Shown: positions 1 through 4,725, counted from the stretch's first letter. The stretch is DNA of 5,134 nt from Deinococcus sp. (GCF_025362455.1 NZ_JANYGJ010000004.1:1-5134); one strand, 5' to 3'. The notes: a model not told the origin generated them from the letters alone. Numbers and translations: made by a program.

Positions 1-1
1 C

Positions 2-175
2 CAGCTCGAAAAGGGCCTGGGCAGCAGCGACGCTTTGCGGGTACTCAACGCCACCTTCCCCTGGAGCCGCTGCTACCTGGCGTATGACCAGGCCACCATC
101 CTCAGCCGCTTTGCGCCCAAGCCCCCCGCCTGGGCGAACAGACAGCCGGGAGCAGGGAAGGGGATGCAGGCGTGA
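2..175 (+). CDS. 3' end of an unrecognised GC-rich gene (partial)
   Basis: An open frame enters from the left edge and ends at a TGA at 173-175, leaving the last 57 residues of a protein. Its codons end mostly in G or C, unlike the AT-rich DNA that follows, so it looks like a native gene. The visible part contains an aromatic-rich stretch (FPWSRCYLAYDQATILSRF) and then a Pro/Gly/Ala-rich, probably disordered tail ending KGMQA. No family is recognised and no function is proposed. There is no clear terminator after it: the sequence drops abruptly to about one third GC from base 181, suggesting that the end of this gene is close to the left boundary of an inserted or foreign segment. Confidence 0.6.
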   Translation, partial: QLEKGLGSSDALRVLNATFPWSRCYLAYDQATILSRFAPKPPAWANRQPGAGKGMQA

Positions 176-226
176 GTGACGGAAAACTCAACTTATGAGG
201 ATTATGCAATAGAATTCACCTAATCG

Positions 227-256
227 TTGGCAAATAATTGTAGAAAGGTGTTGTAT
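227..256 (+). promoter_or_regulatory. possible sigma70-type promoter of the lipoprotein gene
   Basis: TTGGCA at 227-232 matches five of six -35 consensus bases. It is followed after 18 bases by TTGTAT at 251-256, a weak -10 with three matches. Transcription would start near 263, just before the structured leader at 267-316. The region is AT-rich, so other placements are possible. Confidence 0.25.
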
Positions 257-266
257 TCAGCTTTGT

Positions 267-316
267 GTAGAAGCTGACTAGGTGGACTCACCTGACAGTG
301 TCAGCCGGATTTCTAC
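267..316 (+). promoter_or_regulatory. structured 5' leader of the lipoprotein gene (candidate)
   Basis: Three nested stems can be drawn. GTAGAA 267-272 pairs with TTCTAC 311-316. GCTGAC 273-278 pairs with GTCAGC 300-305. AGGTG 280-284 pairs with CACCT 289-293 around a GACT loop. That gives 17 Watson-Crick pairs in 50 bases, interrupted by a 5-base bulge (306-310) and an internal loop. Within it, 292-304 is a perfect palindrome (CTGACA-G-TGTCAG), which could instead be a protein-binding operator in DNA. The structure ends 40 bases before the ATG and does not cover the Shine-Dalgarno site. It matches no riboswitch class that I recognise. The pairing is seen directly; any regulatory role is inference. 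Confidence 0.4.
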
Positions 317-342
317 GATGAGTTGAAGCGCTGGGTTTGGTG

Positions 343-353
343 AAAAGGAGAGG
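343..353 (+). promoter_or_regulatory. ribosome binding site of the lipoprotein gene
   Basis: The purine run AAAAGGAGAGG contains GGAG six bases before the ATG at 357. It is a strong Shine-Dalgarno site and fixes the start of the lipoprotein gene. Confidence 0.75.
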
Positions 354-356
354 AAT

Positions 357-1157
357 ATGAAATACGGTAAACTAATGGTTTTAGGATCGTTGACCTTGAT
401 TTTGAGTGCTTGCGGAGAACAAAGAGCGGTTACACCGGTGGCGCAGATCGATCTTCAAAACGCTACTTCGGCTACAGACCTATTAAGCCGTTTAAATTCA
501 AAGGGCATCTCTGCTTCTTACGAGGAGTATAGGGAGCGTCAGGTTTTAGGCGGAGCGACGGAAGCAGATTTTATTCAAATCGTTAATAACAATGTGACGA
601 AATACCCCTCCACCCAAATCACTGCTCAGATTGTTTACGGTGACATAGCTACTCAGATCAAAGACTTGAATCCACAGGAGAAAACTCTATGCAATCAATC
701 TGCATCTCAATGTGCGGCAGTTCTTGCTGCTGGAGGTGTAGCCCACTTCTTCTCTAGTCAATTTGCGGGTTGGCAATCAGTTACAACAGACAACGAGCGG
801 GATGCCATTAGACATGGAACCTGGAACGCTTGTATGACGATGAATGTTGGTTATGCTCAGGCTCAAGCTTGGGCTAACGCACATGAGTACGGTAGTGCCA
901 CTAGGATTCCTAGTTCTATCGGCGAGCAAATGGATTTCTACAACAACTCCGTGGGACGTAATATCGGGAACGAAACTCTAGCAATCAACTTTCCCGCTGC
1001 TTATCGCGATGAAGGTGCTGCACGTAATGTCAAAGCAGCGGTAAAATCTGGCAGACTGCGTGTAGTGTCTAGGGCCTACGCTTCTCAGCCCCAGGCAAGT
1101 GGTAATACACTGGTGGCTAGCAATGTGTACAGCTCCGCCTGGCCAAGTAGCTTCTAG
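357..1157 (+). CDS. DUF6973-like lipoprotein
   Basis: This encodes a 266-residue exported protein. The N-terminus is a lipoprotein signal peptide: basic MKYGK, a hydrophobic core, then lipobox L-S-A-C with Cys19 as the lipidated residue and Gly20 after it. Residues 20-110 are low in recognisable motifs. Residues 147-201 carry a distinctive pattern: ERDAIRHGTWNA (D149, R152, H153, W156, N157), AHE at 175-177 and QMDFYNNSVGR at 191-201. From memory this D-x2-RH-x2-WNA / AHE / MD-x2-NN-x2-GR layout matches the DUF6973 family, whose activity is not established to my knowledge. The conserved His, Glu, Asp and Asn residues could form a metal or catalytic site, but that is inference. The gene is AT-rich with AGA, CTA and TTA codons, unlike its flanks, which suggests horizontal acquisition. 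It is followed 17 bases later by a small membrane-protein gene that probably shares its transcript. Confidence 0.85.
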   Translation: MKYGKLMVLGSLTLILSACGEQRAVTPVAQIDLQNATSATDLLSRLNSKGISASYEEYRERQVLGGATEADFIQIVNNNVTKYPSTQITAQIVYGDIATQIKDLNPQEKTLCNQSASQCAAVLAAGGVAHFFSSQFAGWQSVTTDNERDAIRHGTWNACMTMNVGYAQAQAWANAHEYGSATRIPSSIGEQMDFYNNSVGRNIGNETLAINFPAAYRDEGAARNVKAAVKSGRLRVVSRAYASQPQASGNTLVASNVYSSAWPSSF

Positions 1158-1174
1158 TCCCAGAAGTTTACACC

Positions 1175-1414
1175 ATGCAAAGATCTAGAAATCGACTAAT
1201 TACATTGTCGGGATGTTTTCTACTGGTCGTTTTGATTTTTGGATACCGAAGCATCAATGGAAACATACAGGATGCTAGTTTCCCTATGTCCTTGGAAAAA
1301 TGTGTCAAAACATTTACAACAGATTACACGTATGGCAAGGACAAGATTACCGGCGATAAATATCTAATTTTACGAAGAAAAGATTCTTTCAGAGTAACAA
1401 ATTATTGTGGTTGA
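1175..1414 (+). CDS. small single-pass membrane protein
   Basis: This 79-residue ORF lies 17 bases after the lipoprotein gene and has the same AT-rich codon use. A basic start (MQRSRNR) precedes one hydrophobic segment at about residues 8-24 (LITLSGCFLLVVLIFGY). The remaining 55 residues are hydrophilic and lysine/threonine-rich, and by the positive-inside rule would lie outside the cytoplasm. There are three cysteines, C14 in the membrane segment and C43 and C78 outside it, so a C43-C78 disulfide is possible. The ribosome binding site is poor (AGAAG 11 bases before the ATG), so translation may be coupled to the upstream gene. Alternatively the segment is an uncleaved signal peptide. No family is recognised. 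Pairing with the lipoprotein as accessory or immunity partner is only a guess. Confidence 0.55.
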   Translation: MQRSRNRLITLSGCFLLVVLIFGYRSINGNIQDASFPMSLEKCVKTFTTDYTYGKDKITGDKYLILRRKDSFRVTNYCG

Positions 1415-1515
1415 AGCTTGCCTGCTTTTCTCGAATACTCGATCAGTGCGGCCTTGACCACATGCCCCAGTGTTTTATCAGTCAGCCCAGCCCAGCTCCG
1501 GCGTTCATTCTCCAA
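1402..1515 (-). CDS. possible 37-residue ORF, perhaps truncated
   Basis: A minus-strand frame begins with TTG at 1515 and ends with TAA at 1402. GGTGAG (1521-1526) lies five bases upstream as a plausible ribosome binding site. The predicted peptide starts MENERRSWAGLTDKTLGHVV and continues with a helical, basic stretch (KAALIEYSRKAGK). Its composition resembles a genuine small DNA-binding or antitoxin-like protein, but I cannot assign a family. The end overlaps the last 13 bases of the AT-rich membrane-protein gene on the other strand. The final residues could therefore be an artefact of truncation at the island border. The rare start, short length and lack of homology evidence keep confidence low. 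Confidence 0.3.
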   Translation of the reverse strand: MENERRSWAGLTDKTLGHVVKAALIEYSRKAGKLQPQ

Positions 1516-1535
1516 GTGGACTCACCGGGCTGGGC
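1485..1535. repeat. 9-bp perfect inverted repeat
   Basis: GCCCAGCCC at 1485-1493 is the exact reverse complement of GGGCTGGGC at 1527-1535, with 33 bases between. No T-run follows on either strand. One arm lies inside the possible 37-residue minus ORF and the other lies upstream of it. Its role is unknown. Confidence 0.45.
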
Positions 1536-1585
1536 GTTGTTCTGCTCGCTGCGCTACTCCCTTCGCCTCAGCTCTAGCTCGTGCC

Positions 1586-1601
1586 AGGCGGTTTCCCGCC
1601 T
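1586..1601 (-). terminator. hairpin just after the toxin remnant (weak terminator)
   Basis: On the minus strand AGGCGG and CCGCCT form a six-pair stem around a GAAA tetraloop, starting 11 bases after the TGA of the toxin remnant. The sequence after it (GGCACGAGC) has no U-tract. It may therefore only stabilise a 3' end or be a relic terminator. Confidence 0.35.
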
Positions 1602-1612
1602 CTCCATTCACT

Positions 1613-1738
1613 TCACAATCCCAGATGCCCCCTCAAGCGCTCGTCCAACTCGTTCATCAGGTCGCCCGGCAGGCGGCTCAGGCGGCGGCGGATGCAGGCC
1701 TTGCTGACGTGCCAGAAGTTAACTAGCCGTTCCATCAT
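1613..1738 (-). pseudogene. MazF/PemK-like toxin remnant, internally deleted
   Basis: In one minus-strand frame, an ATG at 1738 inside the 3' end of the antitoxin gene opens a 41-residue ORF ending at TGA 1613-1615. Its final part (IRRRLSRLPGDLMNELDERL, then RGHLGL) has the look of a MazF/PemK-family C-terminus, in which a helix following an R-L-(S/G)-x-L motif ends in ...LGL. A complete MazF-type toxin is about 110 residues, so most of the beta-barrel RNase domain is missing. MMER at the start may be the genuine N-terminus joined to the tail by an internal deletion. The start overlaps the antitoxin end by 20 bases, as in typical toxin-antitoxin pairs. It should be non-functional as an RNase. 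A diverged second copy of this tail lies at 3521-3623. The family assignment is by pattern only. Confidence 0.55.
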
Positions 1739-1958
1739 CTCGTATAAGGCCATGTCCCGATTCCAAATCAAAAAGCGGATCGGCCTCCAGCTCCGCTCCC
1801 GACTCCCGGTAAGCGCGTGCGAGTTCAACTTCGCGGAGCGCGTTCAACGCCTCTTCAATCACCTCGCTTTCGCTCAGGCGGTGGCGCTCCTGGTATTCCG
1901 TCAGGAACTTCAGCAGCGGCGCGGTCAAGCTGACGGTGGTTTTCTCGGCGCGGCTCAT
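1719..1958 (-). CDS. ribbon-helix-helix antitoxin (orphan)
   Basis: This 79-residue protein reads as a complete antitoxin. Residues 7-11 (TTVSL) form the beta strand that enters the DNA groove in ribbon-helix-helix (CopG/MetJ-fold) dimers. Residues 13-27 and 29-43 (SESEVIEEALNALRE) are the two helices of the fold. The acidic tail (about 48-70, with DPLFDLESGHGL) is typical of the toxin-wrapping part. The last residues (IRDDGTAS) may have been altered by the neighbouring deletion. Such proteins normally neutralise a partner toxin and repress their own promoter. Here the partner is only a remnant, so this is an orphan antitoxin that may act solely as a DNA binder. There is no Shine-Dalgarno site: CAAACT six bases before the ATG resembles a leaderless -10. 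The gene is divergent from glycerate kinase, 61 bases away. Confidence 0.75.
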   Translation of the reverse strand: MSRAEKTTVSLTAPLLKFLTEYQERHRLSESEVIEEALNALREVELARAYRESGAELEADPLFDLESGHGLIRDDGTAS

Positions 1959-1994
1959 GGCTTCAGTTTGACAGGCGAGCGTGTGGCTGAACCC

Positions 1995-2002
1995 AAACGT
2001 TT
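1995..2002. promoter_or_regulatory. palindrome AAACGTTT in the divergent promoter gap
   Basis: An eight-base perfect palindrome lies midway between the antitoxin start (1958) and the glycerate kinase start (2020), just upstream of the kinase -10. It is a candidate operator for the ribbon-helix-helix antitoxin, but eight-base palindromes also occur by chance. Confidence 0.2.
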
Positions 2003-2007
2003 ACGGC

Positions 2008-2013
2008 TACAGT
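2008..2013 (+). promoter_or_regulatory. leaderless -10 element of glycerate kinase
   Basis: TACAGT fits the TANNNT -10 pattern and sits six bases before the ATG at 2020. There is no Shine-Dalgarno site, so the mRNA probably starts at or next to the ATG, as is frequent in Deinococcus. No good -35 lies at the correct distance. Confidence 0.5.
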
Positions 2014-2019
2014 CTCCCC

Positions 2020-3171
2020 ATGCCCCTCTCGGTCCTCATCGCCCCCGACACCTTCAAAGGCAGCTTACCTGCTGACCTGGCCTGCGCCGCCATTGCCCGT
2101 GGCGTGCGCCGGGCCGTGCCGGACGCCATCTGCGCCGAATTCCCGATGGCCGACGGCGGCGAGGGCAGCCTCGATATTCTGGGCCGCGTCCACGGCTTCA
2201 CGGTGCGAGAGCTGACCGTCACTGGCCCGCTCGGCCATCCGACGCCGGGCCGGTATCTCATTTCGGCAGACCGCCACCGCGCCATCGCCGAACTCGCGCT
2301 CGCCTCCGGCCTGACCCTAATGGCCCCGGAGGACCGCCGACCCCTGAGCGCGTCCACCTTCGGAACCGGCGAATTGCTGCGCTCGGCGCTCCTCGAACTG
2401 GCCCCCGGCGGCGAGATCACCCTCTGCCTGGGCGGCAGCGCCACCAGCGACGGCGGCGCCGGACTGCTGAGCGCCCTGGGTTTCTGTTTTTTAGATGTGG
2501 ACGGTGACGAGCTGCCTCCAGGCGGCGCCGCCCTGCTCGATCTCGCCCGCATCGACGACGGGAGCGTGTTGCCGCAAGCCAGAACCGTGAGTTGGCGCCT
2601 CGCCTGCGACGTGCAGACGCCCTTGACCGGACCCCAGGGCGCCGCCGCTCTGTTCGGCCCGCAGAAGGGCGCGACGCCGGATGAGGTGGACGTGCTTGAA
2701 GCGGCCCTTTCCCGCCTGGCCGACGTGATTCAGGCCCAGACCGGCATCCGCCTCCACAATCTGCCGGGTGCCGGAGCGGCGGGCGGCACGTCCGGCAGCC
2801 TGCACGCGCTGCTCGGCGCGGAGTTGGTTAGCGGCGCGGCCCAGATCGCCCGCTCGATTGGGCTGGAAGCGGCCACCGCGTCCGGCACCTACGACCTGCT
2901 GCTGACCGGCGAGGGCCGCCTGGACGAGCAGTCCCGGCACGGCAAGGTCGTCGGCGTACTGGTCGAGCTGGCGCACGCTGCTGGCCTGCCGGTCATCGCG
3001 CTGGCCGGGTCGGTGGACCTGCACACGCCCTGGCCGGAGCTGAGCGCCGCTTTCGCCCTGGCACCGGGGCCGCTGAGCCTGGCCGAAAGTCAGGCCCGCG
3101 CAGCCGAACTGCTGGAGGAGTGCGCCGCGCAGGTGATGGGCGTGTGGGTGGCGGCGCGGCGGGGGCGCTGA
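2020..3171 (+). CDS. glxK: glycerate 2-kinase (GarK/GlxK family)
   Basis: This 383-residue protein is a full-length member of the glycerate kinase family (Pfam Gly_kinase). It phosphorylates D-glycerate with ATP, giving 2-phosphoglycerate in GarK/GlxK-type enzymes, and so feeds glycerate from glyoxylate or sugar-acid breakdown into lower glycolysis. It should be cytoplasmic. Family motifs appear in order: APDTFKGSL (8-16), MADGGEGS (43-50), FGTGELL (114-120), LGGSATSDGGAG (137-148), CDV..PLTG..GAA..FGPQKGA (196-218), PGAGAAGG (249-256) and GEGRLDEQS..GK (297-309). The ATG at 2020 is chosen over an in-frame ATG-less extension to a GTG at 1981, because the conserved N-terminus begins there and a TANNNT box precedes it. 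GC content is about 70%. It is transcribed alone, divergent from the antitoxin and convergent with a small hypothetical gene 24 bases downstream. Confidence 0.95.
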   Translation: MPLSVLIAPDTFKGSLPADLACAAIARGVRRAVPDAICAEFPMADGGEGSLDILGRVHGFTVRELTVTGPLGHPTPGRYLISADRHRAIAELALASGLTLMAPEDRRPLSASTFGTGELLRSALLELAPGGEITLCLGGSATSDGGAGLLSALGFCFLDVDGDELPPGGAALLDLARIDDGSVLPQARTVSWRLACDVQTPLTGPQGAAALFGPQKGATPDEVDVLEAALSRLADVIQAQTGIRLHNLPGAGAAGGTSGSLHALLGAELVSGAAQIARSIGLEAATASGTYDLLLTGEGRLDEQSRHGKVVGVLVELAHAAGLPVIALAGSVDLHTPWPELSAAFALAPGPLSLAESQARAAELLEECAAQVMGVWVAARRGR

Positions 3172-3202
3172 GTCGGGCGCACTGGTCTTTGGTGCTCAGC
3201 GC
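3165..3202. terminator. inverted repeat spanning both convergent stop codons
   Basis: GCGCTGAG (3165-3172) and CTCAGCGC (3195-3202) are perfect complements. CAC (3180-3182) and GTG (3192-3194) extend the stem across a seven-base bulge. The TGA of glycerate kinase lies in the left arm and the stop of the opposing gene lies in the right arm. It could end transcription or protect RNA ends in both directions. It has no long T-run, so it is not a classical intrinsic terminator. Confidence 0.45.
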
Positions 3203-3465
3203 GAGTAGTGCGCGGCAACAACGGCGCCATCTCTTTTCATGATGGTCAATTCCAGTCGCCCACCGCCGCGCTCCATGTCCATCCAGTCGCCCTGTCCGCC
3301 GCCCAGCACCTGAAACACCACCCAGCGGTCCTGCGCGTCTTGCACCACGATATCTTCAGGGGCGACCTCGGCGTTTCGTTCCCTGGCAATGGCGACGTAA
3401 ATGGCAATCGCCGTCTCAGGTGCCTTGACCATTAGGCCGAGTTGCATAGTGCCGGGTTTAGACAT
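3196..3465 (-). CDS. hypothetical small protein (89 residues)
   Basis: The start is the ATG at 3465 (MSKPGTMQLG), because GGAGGT (3470-3475) lies four bases upstream and is the best ribosome binding site in the window. The frame stays open back to a GTG at 3525, but that would read into a toxin scar. The product has an N-terminal hydrophobic/helical part (LMVKAPETAIAIYVAIARER, residues 11-30) that is probably a soluble helix, since it contains charged residues. A beta-rich part follows (IVVQDAQDRWVVFQVLGGG, about 39-57), then GDWMDMERGGGRLEL and IMKRDGAVVAAHY. It looks like a compact alpha/beta protein without transmembrane segments or cysteines. I do not recognise the family. Composition is GC-rich like glycerate kinase, so it is probably native. 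It converges on glycerate kinase. Confidence 0.75.
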   Translation of the reverse strand: MSKPGTMQLGLMVKAPETAIAIYVAIARERNAEVAPEDIVVQDAQDRWVVFQVLGGGQGDWMDMERGGGRLELTIMKRDGAVVAAHYSR

Positions 3466-3476
3466 CCTGACCTCCG

Positions 3477-3504
3477 TGAATATGCTCTGGTCTTGTCGGG
3501 CCAA
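3477..3504 (-). promoter_or_regulatory. possible promoter of the 89-residue gene
   Basis: On the minus strand TTGGCC (3499-3504) and TATTCA (3477-3482) are separated by 16 bases. Transcription would begin about at the strong GGAGGT site. Both boxes are imperfect. Confidence 0.25.
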
Positions 3505-3520
3505 GCGACTTTCCCGCCGC

Positions 3521-3623
3521 TTCACAGTCCCAGATGCCCGCGCAGCCGCGAGTCCAGTTCCAGCATCAAATCGCCCTGGCAGATGGCTGAGCGGGTGGCG
3601 AATTCTGGCCTTGCCGATGTGCC
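3521..3623 (-). pseudogene. second toxin-tail remnant, frameshifted
   Basis: This segment aligns with 1612-1713 along its whole length: by hand about 77 of 102 positions match, with one extra base near 3577. Read on the minus strand it gives HIGKARIRHPLSHLPG, and after removing the extra base continues DLMLELDSRLRGHLGL and a TGA (3522-3524), the same C-terminus as the remnant next to the antitoxin. The single-base insertion breaks the frame, there is no start codon and the toxin body is absent, so this is a dead fragment. It lies between the ribosome binding region of the 89-residue gene and the promoter of the beta-helix protein gene. The divergence between copies suggests two related but different toxin loci rather than a recent duplication. 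Confidence 0.6.
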
Positions 3624-3641
3624 GCCATCGACGAAGGCGGA

Positions 3642-3647
3642 TATACT
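3642..3647 (+). promoter_or_regulatory. leaderless -10 element of the beta-helix protein gene
   Basis: TATACT matches TATAAT at five of six positions and fits TANNNT. It ends seven bases before the ATG at 3655. With no Shine-Dalgarno site near that ATG, this points to a leaderless transcript and supports the start. Confidence 0.6.
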
Positions 3648-3654
3648 GCTTTAC

Positions 3655-4512
3655 ATGTCTGACTCATCCATGCCGCCGCTGGAGCAAAGTGAATTCAGTG
3701 CCGTTGTGCCGCTGCGCCCCGCGACCCAGGCGGATATAGACCGGGTGAAGGCTGACTTGCCTCCGGGGACACAGGCCCTCTACCTGCTGGAGAGTGGCCC
3801 GGACTCCTGGCGCGTTGCCGACGGAGACGTGACGATCGATGCCAGTATTTTGAGCACAGAGTATGTCATCGTATTCGGCAACCTGACCATCAACGGTAAC
3901 TATGACGATAACAGTGGAGACGGGGCGCTGGTCGTTATGGAATCTTTGAGTCTGGAGCACTGTACGAGCTGGGGAACGGTATACGTACATGCGGGTATGA
4001 CAGCCAGTGGACTCGTCTATGCTTACTACAATGACCATACGTTTGAAGTGGACGGTAAGACTAACGCTCGTGGTGTTCTGTTTTTTGACAAGGCGGGACA
4101 CATCAATCCTGGCGTTGTCGGCTTTTACCTCAATGACTTCGATGACCACGACCAGTATGGTGATCATTTGCTGACATTACATCCTGACCTATTTGTGTTC
4201 GGTGATTATATCGAAGAGTCTACCAAAATGCACAACCTATTTCCGGATTTTGGATTAGTACGCAAAAGATTGCAGCAAGGTCTACCTATTTTCCGGGCTG
4301 TCCCGGCGCCCAGAGAACTGTTGGTAGATATCGAGATTGCTATAGATTATTCCAGCTCTGACAATCAAATTCTGGCTATTCTCGGCGGTGATGTGCTGCT
4401 TCCCCGCCTGGTGGCGGCCCGCGATGAACTTTCCGACACTATGAGAACAGAACTGCGTACTTCTGCTGATCCTGTCGTTCAAAGACTTCTGGCAGCCGCA
4501 GAATCACCGTAG
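3655..4512 (+). CDS. beta-helix-like repeat protein, unknown function
   Basis: The start is ATG 3655, seven bases after a -10 box; the frame is open further upstream but only through the toxin scar. The 285-residue product has no signal peptide or membrane segment, so it is probably cytoplasmic. Residues 71-140 contain four strand-turn units about 20 residues apart (VIVFGNLTING, ALVVMESLSLEH, TVYVHAGMTASG, TFEVDGKTNARG), a pattern like the stacked coils of bactofilins and other small beta-helices. An acidic loop follows (DFDDHDQYGD, 161-170). Residues about 240-281 (GGDVLLPRLVAARDEL, ADPVVQRLLAA) resemble HEAT or variant leucine-rich helical repeats. I do not recognise a named family. Base composition is mosaic: about 68% GC near 3721-3780, about 38% at 4201-4380, and about 65% again at 4381-4440. 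The TAG is one base from the stop of the opposing 60-residue gene. Confidence 0.8.
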   Translation: MSDSSMPPLEQSEFSAVVPLRPATQADIDRVKADLPPGTQALYLLESGPDSWRVADGDVTIDASILSTEYVIVFGNLTINGNYDDNSGDGALVVMESLSLEHCTSWGTVYVHAGMTASGLVYAYYNDHTFEVDGKTNARGVLFFDKAGHINPGVVGFYLNDFDDHDQYGDHLLTLHPDLFVFGDYIEESTKMHNLFPDFGLVRKRLQQGLPIFRAVPAPRELLVDIEIAIDYSSSDNQILAILGGDVLLPRLVAARDELSDTMRTELRTSADPVVQRLLAAAESP

Positions 4513-4513
4513 A

Positions 4514-4696
4514 TCACTGGCGGGGCGTTTGCGAGGGCGGGGCGGTAGTGTCAATCGGCGCCTCGCGTTCCTGCTGCATGGTCGGTTGATCTCGCTCAAT
4601 CGGGCCTTCGAAAGCGGTCAGGGCGTCGAATATCGCGGCGCCATTCTGCTTTCTGACGGGCTTCTCGACGTGTTCCAGATCTTCTTCTCGTTTCAT
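4514..4696 (-). CDS. small charged, probably disordered protein (60 residues)
   Basis: The start chosen is ATG 4696 (MKREEDLEHVEKPVRK), with AGGTG five bases upstream (4702-4706). A longer reading from a GTG at 4729 overlaps the SDR stop and lacks a site. The product is rich in Glu, Gln, Pro and Arg. It has a short possibly ordered segment (GAAIFDALTAFEGPIERDQP, about 19-38) and a Pro/Thr/Gln tail (TAPPSQTPRQ). There is no hydrophobic segment or cysteine. It follows the SDR gene by 29 bases on the same strand and is probably cotranscribed. I do not recognise the family. Its good ribosome binding site and compact spacing favour a real gene; its function is unknown. Confidence 0.65.
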   Translation of the reverse strand: MKREEDLEHVEKPVRKQNGAAIFDALTAFEGPIERDQPTMQQEREAPIDTTAPPSQTPRQ

Positions 4697-4725
4697 CAGC
4701 TCACCTACTTGAAGACTACTCCCGC

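Noticed and set aside
282..1526. 11-base direct repeat GTGGACTCACC at 282-292 and 1516-1526, bracketing much of the AT-rich island
   Set aside because: In 5 kb a few 11-base repeats are expected by chance, and the positions do not coincide exactly with the composition boundaries, so it is not claimed as a target-site duplication.
1968..1973. Perfect TTGACA -35 hexamer upstream of glycerate kinase
   Set aside because: No -10 lies 16-19 bases downstream, and the leaderless TACAGT box at 2008 is 34 bases away, so the pair does not form a promoter.
1405..2075. Overlapping plus-strand open frames rich in Ser, Pro, Arg and Cys
   Set aside because: They run antisense to the antitoxin and toxin remnant, have unnatural composition and no ribosome binding sites.
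2007..3024. Long minus-strand open frames opposite glycerate kinase
   Set aside because: They are antisense shadows of a high-GC gene with clear family motifs on the plus strand; their composition is Arg/Ala/Ser-rich with no motifs.
3442..3654. N-terminal extension of the beta-helix protein to an ATG at 3442
   Set aside because: The extension is antisense to the toxin scar and to the start of the 89-residue gene; the -10 box at 3642 supports ATG 3655.
3664..4167. Minus-strand open frame of 167 codons opposite the beta-helix gene
   Set aside because: It is an antisense shadow; the plus-strand frame has regular strand repeats and a promoter, while this frame lacks a ribosome binding site and continues past the gene edge.
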